From: Zygnema cylindricum | Taxonomy: Eukaryota; Streptophyta; Zygnematophyceae; Zygnematales; Zygnemataceae | Direction of reading: 5' to 3' | Assembly (NCBI GenBank): GCA_037447655.1 | Contig: JBBHKE010000136.1 | Location: 1-15,074, forward strand | Length of the DNA stretch: 15,074 nucleotides | Shown here: positions 8,475-14,941 of the stretch, piece by piece | Layout: each line of letters opens with the position of its first letter | How positions within the stretch are numbered: position 1 is the first letter of the stretch | Position numbers and translations under genes: made by a program | The notes under the pieces: generated by a model | Told to the model about the DNA's origin: nothing | Seen by the model: only the letters and a program-made list of their open reading frames with translations | Databases searched by the model: none

Positions 8475-8887
8475 TAATGTTAGAATCTATATGTACGTAA
8501 TGTATGTTCGTAGTTAGTGTGGTATAGATTTTGTCGCGCGTCGGTTTCATTTTGTATGATTTAAAACGTCGTGCGTCACTTTGTGGATTCGGTTATGTTT
8601 CGCTTGATTTAGTATTTCGTGCGTGTACGTTTCACTCATAGTTGTTCACGGCGATTAGTGCGAACGTACCGTACGTGACGAATTATACGTAACAAACGCA
8701 TTGAACCTTTTGATCAAATCGTAAAAAATCGTTAATGAATTTCCTTCCGTACTATTCCGTACATAAAAAAAAAAAACCTATTACATATAACGCAGTTTGC
8801 AAGTTTTTCCCGTGAAATGAGGGGTAAAACATTAAACTCTTTAAAATTTTATCACATTTTTGATAGTAATGGAATTTCTTTACCAAA

Positions 8888-8949
8888 TGGTAGTCCTGTC
8901 GATCACCATAGGGTTTGATACGCACTTGACGTGCCCGGGTTCAAATGCC
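8888..8949 (+). repeat. Possible tRNA-derived SINE relic (A/B box-like)
   Basis: CCCGGGTTCAAATGCC at 8934-8949 is close to the RNA polymerase III B box and T-arm of tRNA-derived SINEs (GGTTCRANNCC, with one change near its end). A weak A-box-like TGGTAGTCCTGTC lies about 50 bases upstream at 8888-8900. The T-stem does not pair, so this is not a tRNA gene. No clear SINE tail or target duplication is visible, and it could be chance. Confidence 0.3.
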
Positions 8950-8989
8950 ACGAGGAAAACATTTTATGCAATTTCGTCTCTGTTCCATG

Positions 8990-9022
8990 GCGTCTTCTTT
9001 CAAAAAGAATTGAAGAAGACGC
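8990..9022. repeat. Hairpin with 10-bp perfect stem
   Basis: GCGTCTTCTT (8990-8999) pairs with AAGAAGACGC (9013-9022) across a 13-base loop. No T-run follows, so it is not a terminator-like structure. Confidence 0.8.
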
Positions 9023-9123
9023 CCGTACAAATTTCAAACTGAACGCGCGAAATTATTGTGACGTTCAACGTCTCTTTTCGAAAATGTCCGTACATTTTCG
9101 ATTATATAACGTACAACTTCCGT

Positions 9124-9158
9124 GGTATTTCTGTTCAGTTCACTGAACAGAAAGTACC
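9124..9158. repeat. Near-perfect inverted repeat around TTCTGTTCAGT
   Basis: TTTCTGTTCAGT pairs with ACTGAACAGAAA across a 2-base centre. After a one-base bulge, GGTA pairs with TACC, extending the structure to 35 bases. This could be a dimeric protein site or a remnant of a foldback element. Confidence 0.85.
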
Positions 9159-9550
9159 AATAAGTGCGACGCATATTTCCCGTTTTATTCCGTACATATC
9201 CGTAAAAAAATGTACAGTTACAGTAATTAGTTTACAGGTTTCCGTAAAATGTCAGTTTCAGTTTACAGTACACGTTTTTTTACGATTTTTTCAAAAGTCA
9301 CGAATTATACGTTTCAATCGCAAAAAAGGAAAAAATCGCGCGATTTGAACAACTATGGTTTCACTTGCACATGATTTGATTAGATTAGATTTGACATATT
9401 TTTGTTTTGTTTAAGTTCTAGTACCGTAAGTCGAGAAGTTTCGTTTCGCGCGACATACGTCTAGTTGTTTCGTTTCGCGTAAGTTAAGTTTGTCGTATAT
9501 GACTGTCGGTTTGGTTTCTAGTATGTCATGCCGCATCGCGTCGGTTGCCC

Positions 9551-9710
9551 GCACGCACGATATCATGCCCGCACGTGCAGTAATTTGCATGCACCCCCGG
9601 TATTTCTCACGCACGCATGGTATTTTGCACGCACGCGCGGTTTTGTAAATGCACGCGCGATTTGATGCATGCACGTTCGATTTTTGCGTTCGCACGTGCG
9701 AGTTTTCGTC
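9551..9710 (+). repeat. 20-bp tandem array, eight units in exact register
   Basis: Units begin at 9551, 9571, 9591, 9611, 9631, 9651, 9671 and 9691 with no indel. Each starts GCAYGYRCGR-like (the eighth is shifted to CGCACGTGCG) followed by a T-rich half such as GGTATTTTGCAT. The alternating purine-pyrimidine half (GCACGCGCG) is favourable for Z-DNA, and 20 bp is close to two helical turns. The minus-strand frames at 9411-9695 and 9607-9798 are translations of this array. Confidence 0.93.
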
Positions 9711-9726
9711 GGTTCATTTGTTTATG

Positions 9727-9751
9727 ATGTGAACGCGATTTGCGTTCACAT
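9727..9751. repeat. Hairpin with 10-bp perfect stem next to the 20-bp array
   Basis: ATGTGAACGC (9727-9736) pairs with GCGTTCACAT (9742-9751) around GATTT. It lies between the 20-bp array and the 115-bp duplication. Confidence 0.85.
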
Positions 9752-9793
9752 ACAATTTCATACATAATAATTCTGTGCGCATGTTTTATATGT

Positions 9794-9984
9794 TTCATTT
9801 TGTGCGTAGGTATGCGATTTTCGAATTATGGACGCGAAATATCGTTTGAGCGACGTATCGCGATTTTCGGGGATATTTCGTGCGATATGTTTGTTTCGTG
9901 CGGTATGTTTCGTTTCGTGCGTATGCATGCAATTTTGGGAGTATCGACGTGAAGTATCGTTTGGAGGCGTATCGCGAATTCTGG
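9794..9984 (+). repeat. 115-bp direct tandem duplication (1.7 units)
   Basis: The block starting TGCGATTTTCGAATTATGG at 9813 recurs, diverged, as TGCAATTTTGGGAGTATCG at 9928. The shared ATCGTTTGRG, CGTATCGCGA and TTTCGTGCG words keep an offset of 115 bp. Between the copies TTTCGTGCG is itself repeated three times. Confidence 0.8.
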
Positions 9985-10015
9985 ACGACGCTTTGATACA
10001 TATATTTATTTAAGT

Positions 10016-10037
10016 CGCGAACCCATGTAGGTTCGCG
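10016..10037. repeat. Hairpin CGCGAACC/GGTTCGCG
   Basis: An 8-bp perfect stem (10016-10023 with 10030-10037) encloses CATGTA. A TATA-like ATATATTTATTTAAG lies just upstream at 9999-10013, so a promoter here is conceivable but unproven. Confidence 0.7.
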
Positions 10038-10039
10038 CG

Positions 10040-10860
10040 CACATGTAGTTAGGGAGGGTTTTTACCCTTGGACAGTGGATTTTGTCAGGCGTACGGCAGA
10101 CGATGTTGGCCGCCTATTGGCCAACATCTAAAGTAGTTTCATGCATGTGAAGTAGACTAGACGTAGGCTAATTTTGCTTAGGCCTAGCGTAGCTCTTACT
10201 TAGCCTAATTCTCAGACTTAGAGAATTTAGCTTTTGGACAAGAATTTTCTCTTGGCAGCGGAGCTTTTCTCTTGCTCTCTCTCTCACCTATTGCCCACGT
10301 GTCTTTTTTCTCCTTGCTAGCTAGCTGTAGAGGCTAGATAGGTTACGAATATTTCCGCTTTTATTTTTGCCCACGTTTTTAATCCACACGGCCTAGGGCC
10401 ACGTCCGGAAGGTTTCCCTCCAAAGTTTGTCTTATCGTGGAAGAGAGGGATTGGAGATCGTGGGGGAGCACATTTGGAGCTTGCTGTGCCTTCCTCGGGC
10501 AGCTTGACGATTTGGTTGTGTTGTGTGTGTCTTGTTTGTATTTCGGTTGGCCTTAAAGGACTGTATTTTTGATCGGATTTGGATTTTCCCTTGTTCCGGT
10601 TGGAATATTTCTTGCTTTGCTATCGTTACGGGATAATTCTTGTAGGGAATGTGATAAAGACCAGAGAGCCTAGTGGCTACCTCCTGGCTTAGCATTCTTC
10701 TCCAAAAGCTCCACTTTTGAAAATCACATCTTCTAAAAGTCTATTTTTTTTAACATTAAAATATTAAAAATATAAATTTTATTTCATTAAAAAAAATATT
10801 ACCTTTCATATCCGGTTTTTATTCTTGTTTTTGTCTTTCTATTTTCCTGCCTATTTACCT
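10040..10860. other. Unassigned stretch, possibly LTR- or leader-like
   Basis: No gene is called. It contains the hairpin GATGTTGGCC/GGCCAACATC (10102-10111 with 10119-10128), repeated TAGGCCTAG/TTAGCCTAA words at 10150-10210, a CTCTCTCTCTC pyrimidine tract near 10275, and the palindrome GCTAGCTAGC near 10316. An AT-rich block follows at 10740-10805. The mix recalls a promoter-leader or solo LTR, but I find no matching TG...CA ends, primer-binding site or 5-bp duplication, so the identity is open. Confidence 0.35.
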
Positions 10861-10885
10861 TTCGGAAGGCCGAAAAGCGCTATTA

Positions 10886-11354
10886 GGAAACCATGGCCGA
10901 AGCGCCCGAGCCGTCGGCAAAATAAGAAAGTCTCCAAAATACTCGCAAATATCACGGCAATTTGAGTGGTAAAGATGGTTGGAGAACTCCACGAAGGGAA
11001 AAAAAGAATTCGACCGAAATTGGCAGAGCCGAATATGAAAAAACGGGAGAACGGATGGAGCCGAGTTGCCCACTAATAGAAAGGTCCTTGAAAATAATTT
11101 TTGTAGGACACCTGAGTAGTGTCACGCCAAATTGGTCGGCCAAGATGACAAGAGATGACGACAAAAGGTAAGAAGGAAATCGGTCGAAACTGGAAGACTC
11201 GATTAATAGAAAAAGAAAGAGCGGATAGAGGTGATCTGCCCACCAATAGAAAGATTTTTGAAAAAACGTTCTTTTAAGTACCCGTACGCCAAATGTGACG
11301 GCGGATACACGAAGAGATGGTAAAATAACCCTAGCTGGAAGCCATAGTCGAAGC
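10886..11354. repeat. Diverged tandem duplication, about 161-170 bp period
   Basis: The segment at about 11000-11157 realigns with about 11171-11318: CGACCGAAATTGG (11011) with CGGTCGAAACTGG (11181), TGCCCACTAATAGAAAG (11067) with TGCCCACCAATAGAAAG (11237), then AGAGATG (11151) with AGAGATG (11312). Outside this pair, GGAAACCATGGCCGAAGC (10886-10903) resembles GGAAGCCATAGTCGAAGC (11337-11354), 15 of 18, so a larger repeat frame encloses it. The divergence argues for an old satellite-like or LTR-derived sequence. AAAAG|GTAAGAAG at 11164-11175 resembles a splice donor. Confidence 0.75.
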
Positions 11355-11399
11355 TTCTAGAAGGCCGCCGGCGAAGAAAGGAAACTTTTGAGATAGGTG

Positions 11400-11632
11400 A
11401 AGTACACCGCGAATCGTTATTAGCGTCAATGTTTTTTTCGCCACCCAAAACATCTTTTCTCCGTACACGCTTGTTGGATTGTGGATCTGACGGTTTGCGA
11501 TTGAAAGGTAACATTCTCAGCTTCCGATTGGCGGTCTCAAAATGAAAATCCGACAAGTGTGTACGGGGAAAAGTTGGTTTAAGTGGCGAAAAAAAAACCT
11601 TGACGCTAATAACGATTTGCGGTGTATGTACT
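11400..11632. mobile_element. Foldback MITE, TA-flanked family (copy 4)
   Basis: The outer ends are GAAGTACACCGCGAATCG and, mirrored, GATTTGCGGTGTATGTACTTC; the right end carries about four extra bases (TGTA) inside the terminus. The arms contain TTTTCTCCGTACACGCTTGT mirrored by ACAAGTGTGTACGGGGAAAA, and CGCCACCCAAAACAT mirrored by TTTAAGTGGCG. The core CTTCCGATTGGCGGTCTCAA is shared exactly with 13961-14186. A long minus-strand frame (11203-11820) reads straight through it and is not a gene. Confidence 0.88.
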
Positions 11633-12186
11633 TCAACGGTTTGAAGGTCATAAAACATCGAGGGGTATAATGGCATACCGCTAATCAAACAAGATGTTAA
11701 TTCTGTATTTTGGTATTTGAATAAACAAACATAACTCGATTCATTTTTTGATATGCGATGCCATAATTTGCGCACTATTTTTTCAATATGGGCTTTTATA
11801 CCGTTGAAGACTTTATCCAACTTATATTATGATCTAATTTTCGTATTAGTTGGTTACCTATGTGTAAAGATTTGTTTTTTTAATTGAACACTTTGTTTTT
11901 CGAAATGCTCTAAAGGTTCTCGTCCAGATCCAAGTTCTTTATGCTTGTGGGTTGTGCACATAACGTTTTTTCTTTTTTGTTTACGTGCATTAGAAACTCG
12001 ACAACCTTTATCTTTCTCACCCGACAGAAAATGTGTTGTTACATTAGGTAACAATTAATTATAAAATTTGAAATAGGAGTTTTGAACTGACAAATTAAAA
12101 AATATTAAAATTAATTAAAAAATACTTAAATTGATGACTGTAATTTTGAAGCTCAATGTGAATGATAATCGTTGTCTATGAAAAAG
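11633..12186. other. AT-rich stretch without supported gene
   Basis: I see no gene or structured repeat. A 66-codon minus-strand frame at 11854-12054 is basic and lacks recognisable motifs. AAAATATTAAAATTAATTAAAA-type DNA marks the approach to the A-rich array. Confidence 0.4.
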
Positions 12187-12447
12187 CCATTAAAAACATC
12201 AAAAAAAAGTGTAATAGAAAAAAAATACATGGAAGGAATGGAAAAAGGTATAGGAAAATATATTAATGAACAACCCATAAAAACCATCAACATACATTGA
12301 TTGAAAACGAAGTTGTGGTAAAAAAAGAAACATGGAAGGAATGGAAAAAATAATTTAGATAAACATATTAAAAAATTTACCATAAAAACATCAACAAACA
12401 TTGACTGAAAAAAAATATTGCCAAAAAAAAAAAACATGGAAAAAACT
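12187..12447 (+). repeat. A-rich tandem repeat, three units of about 90-105 bp
   Basis: Units start CCATTAAAAACATC (12187), CCATAAAAACCATC (12275) and CCATAAAAACATC (12380). Each contains an ACATTGA-like word followed by (A)n ACATGGAAGGAATGG, the last part shortened in unit three. The F-rich minus-strand frame at 12153-12458 is its shadow. Confidence 0.82.
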
Positions 12448-12591
12448 GAGATGTACACAATGAAACTGAATTAAACCAAAAAATCGTATTGGAAACTCCA
12501 ATTCTAGATCCTATGGAAAGTAGTCGAGTTCTAAAACACACACTCAAAAGAAAAAAACAAATACCTTAAGATCACCCAAAATAATCAACAT

Positions 12592-12603
12592 CCACTCTAT
12601 TAA
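12592..12603. repeat. Left CCACTCTATTAA motif (possible element end)
   Basis: CCACTCTATTAA overlaps the stop codon of the minus-strand reading frame. It is inverted with one change and one extra base as TTAATTAGAGTGG at 13410-13422. A third copy, CCACTCTAGTTA, is at 13501-13512. No target duplication is visible, so terminal-repeat status is tentative. Confidence 0.35.
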
Positions 12604-13007
12604 TCATCGACATCCATTTCGTCGTTACTATCTTCGTAACTACCATAATCTCCAACTTGTTGAGATTGTCTTTCATTATAACGTGGTAATTCTTCGTCCA
12701 CCCACACCGAAGACTTCGGTTCTATGTTATCCTCTCCATCCGAAATATCCGAATTATCCAAATTATCAAAATTACCCGAATTATCTTCGGAGTCGGTAAT
12801 TTGTCGGAAGTCCGCAATTTGTCGGAAAGACTTTGCTAAAATTTGAGGCAAAATTTTTGCGATAGCGTTTTGAACGATTTGTTGGCCGTGAAAGTTGAAA
12901 AACATTGGTGGCAATATGACTCTAAAAATTAATTGGATGATTGTGGTTAAGGCAAGAGCGACATTTTGCATCATGAGCGCCAAACATTTTTTTTTTTCCG
13001 GAGTCAT
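12600..13007 (-). CDS. Hypothetical acidic-tailed protein, probable 3'-terminal exon
   Basis: I do not recognise this protein. The frame runs 135 codons from the ATG at 13007-13005 to a TAA at 12602-12600. Directly upstream, in transcript sense, are 21 T then CAG, an ideal splice acceptor, so this is most likely the last coding exon, though the ATG could also be a true start. Residues 1-7 are charged (TPEKKK). Residues 9-37 are strongly hydrophobic but interrupted by Q25 and R29 and end in PP (33-34). Residues 44-58 form a second hydrophobic, helix-like stretch. FRQIADFRQIT (61-71) is a small internal repeat. From 72 onward the tail is highly acidic (about 22 D/E against three K/R) with SEDNSG and (F/L)DN repeats, ending EMDVDD. 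Varied codons and moderate CpG content contrast with the CpG-free DNA around it, supporting real coding. It may be a host nuclear protein or a transposon accessory protein. I found no upstream exon. Confidence 0.55.
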   Translation of the reverse strand: MTPEKKKCLALMMQNVALALTTIIQLIFRVILPPMFFNFHGQQIVQNAIAKILPQILAKSFRQIADFRQITDSEDNSGNFDNLDNSDISDGEDNIEPKSSVWVDEELPRYNERQSQQVGDYGSYEDSNDEMDVDD

Positions 13008-13031
13008 CTGAAAAAAAAAAAAAAAAAAAAA
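13008..13031 (-). other. Putative 3' splice acceptor (T21-CAG)
   Basis: On the minus strand an uninterrupted run of 21 T (13031-13011) is followed by CAG (13010-13008) and then ATG. This is a very strong polypyrimidine tract and AG acceptor. A branch-point-like CTGAA/CTGAT lies 30-75 bases further upstream. Confidence 0.55.
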
Positions 13032-13410
13032 TATTGCCCACCCTTTCAATTTTGAATTTTCAGTTCCAATGTCTTTTTCTTCAATTTATCAGTTTTGCCT
13101 TCCAAATTCTAGTTTTAATAGAATCAACTTTAATAGGGTTTTGAATTTTAACTGCAAATTTAATTAGCAGTTTGAAATGTTTTTCAAAACTCAATTTCAA
13201 TTCTTTTTTTTTAAATCCATGTTCAATTTCAATAAAATTGTTTTTTTTCTAGTGTTAATTTTTGTTATATTTTCCAATTTTCATTTCACATTTCAATTAC
13301 AATTTCAACTTCAATTGGAGTTTCCGATTATTTTAATTCGATTCTTCTTCCAATTCGTTCCTTTTATTTTGTCTTCCTATTTTTTCTTTAATTTTTGGTT
13401 TTTCCCACAT
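13032..13410. other. T-rich, CpG-free low-complexity stretch
   Basis: The plus strand is T-rich with many TTTCAATT words. I count no CpG from 13061 to 13320. If the minus-strand exon is real, this is probably its intron. The F-rich plus-strand frame at 13177-13413 is a composition artefact. Confidence 0.5.
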
Positions 13411-13512
13411 TAATTAGAGTGGCTCACCTCACCATTTTGCGTAAAAGATACGATTTCTCAAAGACTAATGTTTCCCAAAACGCAATATCATGTTTAAATT
13501 CCACTCTAGTTA
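13410..13512. repeat. Short inverted-repeat unit TTAATTAGAGTGG / CCACTCTAGTTA
   Basis: TAATTAGAGTGG (13411-13422) pairs with CCACTCTAGTTA (13501-13512) with one mismatch, enclosing 78 bases. It may be a tiny MITE, or its arms may mark the right boundary of a larger element starting at 12592. No target duplication supports either reading. Confidence 0.4.
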
Positions 13513-13513
13513 G

Positions 13514-13958
13514 TGTGCTTCAAGGAATTAAATCCACACCTAGGAAAACTTGCCACGTCACTCCAAACGCACCTTTATTGAAAATTCAATATTGAATTGG
13601 TAGTACCCCCCTTTGCAAAAAAAAACGTACAAAATATAGTTCGTCGAGCCTCTCAAAAAAGAAATTTTTTTATACACTCTGAGATTTTTTTTTTTTTCAA
13701 TTTTTTTTTTTTTTATGTAGTAGTAGTGATAAGAGAGTGACCAGTCGTCCAAAAAGTGTGTCCGTAAAAAAAAATTCCTGCCAATTTTCCTTTTTGGAGA
13801 AATAGAGAGAAAAGTAAGGAAGGAACTATAAGGAAAGTCTTAGGTTAAAAACTTAAAATGAATGGCGTCACGTCTACAAATGTCACAAACAAACTTTCGA
13901 TGTCACAAAAAGTCAAGACAAAGGTGCGACAAAATTGTTGAACGTCTACAACCGTCGC
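13514..13958. other. Low-complexity and repeat-derived stretch
   Basis: T-runs of 12 to 16 bases lie at 13686-13714. From about 13860, GTCACGTCTACAAATGTCAC-type words form the left arm of an older inverted repeat interrupted by the MITE at 13961. No gene is supported. Confidence 0.45.
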
Positions 13959-14260
13959 TACAGGGCACCGTGTATCGCTATTAGTGTTAATGTTTTTTTC
14001 TCCACTTAAAACCTTTTTTCTCCGTACACACTTGTCCGATTGTGGATCTGACGGCTGCGATTGAAAATTAAGATTCTCAGCTTCCGATTGGCGGTCTCAA
14101 ATTGAAAATCGGACAAGTGTGTACGGAGAAAAGATGTTTTAAGTGGCGAAAAAATGTTAAAACTAATAGCGATTCACGGTGTACTGTAGCTTTGTAGACG
14201 TCAACAATTGTCGTAATTTTTGTAGTCGTCTACAACTGTCACAGGTGCTACAGACGTCTA
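13865..14260. repeat. Older inverted repeat split by a MITE insertion
   Basis: The left flank GCGACAAAATTGTTGAACGT then CTACAA is the imperfect reverse complement of the right flank TTGTAGACGTCAACAATTGT then CG. The words CGTCTACAA and TGTCACA recur on both sides. The MITE landed near its centre, giving a nested arrangement. A similar word set at 6170-6310 suggests the older repeat is dispersed. Confidence 0.6.
13961..14186. mobile_element. 226-bp foldback MITE with TA duplication (copy 5, best preserved)
   Basis: TA at 13959-13960 and 14187-14188 flanks the element. The right end reads CACGGTGTACTG; the left has CAGGGCACCG (two changes from CAGTACACCG). Arms of about 80 bp pair closely, including TTTTCTCCGTACACACTTGT then CCGATT and TCCACTTAAAAC, mirrored by GTTTTAAGTGGCG. 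The core CTTCCGATTGGCGGTCTCAA is unpaired. It is the best reference copy of the 226-bp subfamily here and encodes nothing. A transcript would form a long hairpin suited to small-RNA processing (inference). Confidence 0.92.
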
Positions 14261-14521
14261 TCGGTGACGTGGTCGATACACTAAGATATATCGCTAAAGG
14301 AAAGTATCGCAAATAAATTCAGATATATCGGTGGACATAACCGATAAAAGGGGGGCTCAACGGGGGAAGAGGAAATTTCGACGTCGGGATACGAATATTT
14401 CATACGAATACGAAATACGGAACCGTACATATGAAACGATGAACGATATATATCATTATCGATGGGTAGAAAAAATAGTACATATCGGTTATCGGTAAGA
14501 GACTACCAACACAGAACACTA
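14260..14521. repeat. TATCGG-rich repeat, possible degraded hAT relative
   Basis: GATATATCG, ATATCGGTGGACATAACCGA and CATATCGGTTATCGGTAAG motifs, ending in CAGAACACTA at 14521, resemble the right part of the 6770-7146 element (TTATCGGTAAG...ACAACACTA). No matching left terminus or 8-bp duplication is visible, so it is either truncated or only composition-related. Confidence 0.4.
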
Positions 14522-14597
14522 TAAAATTCCCCTTTTGACGGCCGGCAGCAAATGGGATGCAAAACGAACGCTTTTTGGAAAAGGCTACGTCAGCGGA

Positions 14598-14806
14598 CAG
14601 TACACCTTGAATCGTTATTAGCGTATAGAAATTATTAGTGTAAAGAAAAAATTAGCGTCATTCCTTCTAATTTAGTGCTAAGAGACGTGGCAGATTATGG
14701 TCCACGTCCTGAAATAGTGTAATTTATTATATTTAAGGTATAAATGTCAAAATTTTGGGGTGCCAATATAGCGTACATAAGGCTAATAACGATTCACGGT
14801 GTACTG
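14598..14806 (+). mobile_element. 209-bp MITE, second subfamily (copy 6)
   Basis: The ends are CAGTACACCTTGAATCGTTA and, mirrored, TAACGATTCACGGTGTACTG, with TA on the right (14807-14808) but GA on the left. The interior differs from the 226-bp subfamily. It has repeated ATTAGCGT/ATTAGTGT words and a hairpin around GACGTGG...CCACGTC near 14684-14708. The same interior recurs in opposite orientation at 14942 onward with very high identity. Confidence 0.88.
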
Positions 14807-14941
14807 TACCTCTGACATCGATTGCCACGTCATTCATATGACATCGGTCATCGGCTGCATCGGGTGGCACACGTCACCTGTCGATTCCATCAGCGAATAC
14901 TGGTTCCATTGATTTCTCGAATTTTTCAATATTGGCAATTA

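Larger units (their letters stand above)
8471..9440. other. CpG- and CGTAC-rich stretch with hairpins, no supported gene
   Basis: CCGTAC and CGTACG words are repeatedly scattered here (8747, 8758, 9088, 9192). Several small inverted repeats and a possible SINE relic are listed separately. Plus-strand frames at 8860-9042, 8931-9146 and 9058-9348 overlap one another in different frames, show no shared coding character and run through the hairpins, so I do not call genes. Confidence 0.45.

Noticed and set aside
8881-8955. Intact tRNA gene
   Set aside because: Only the T-loop/B-box word fits. The T-stem, acceptor stem and anticodon arm do not pair.
9551-9710. CRISPR array
   Set aside because: The 20-bp units are contiguous with no unique spacers, no cas genes are present and the DNA is eukaryotic.
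9411-9798. Two minus-strand frames with repeated CARA/RACI-like residues
   Set aside because: The periodicity comes from the 20-bp DNA array, whose length is not a multiple of three, so reading stays open by chance rather than by selection on protein.
10040-10730. Solo LTR or LTR retrotransposon end
   Set aside because: A TGTAGTTAGG-like start and CA-type ends can be picked, but no 5-bp target duplication, primer-binding site or second LTR copy is present.
11203-11820. 205-codon minus-strand frame, the longest in the window
   Set aside because: It runs through the diverged 170-bp repeat and the whole foldback MITE. The peptide SPLKPTFPRTHLSDFHFET comes from the MITE arm and recurs, slightly changed, from the MITE at 4405-4630.
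13395-13595. Plus-strand 66-codon frame
   Set aside because: It overlaps the inverted CCACTCTA motifs, has no recognisable family and no supporting gene structure.
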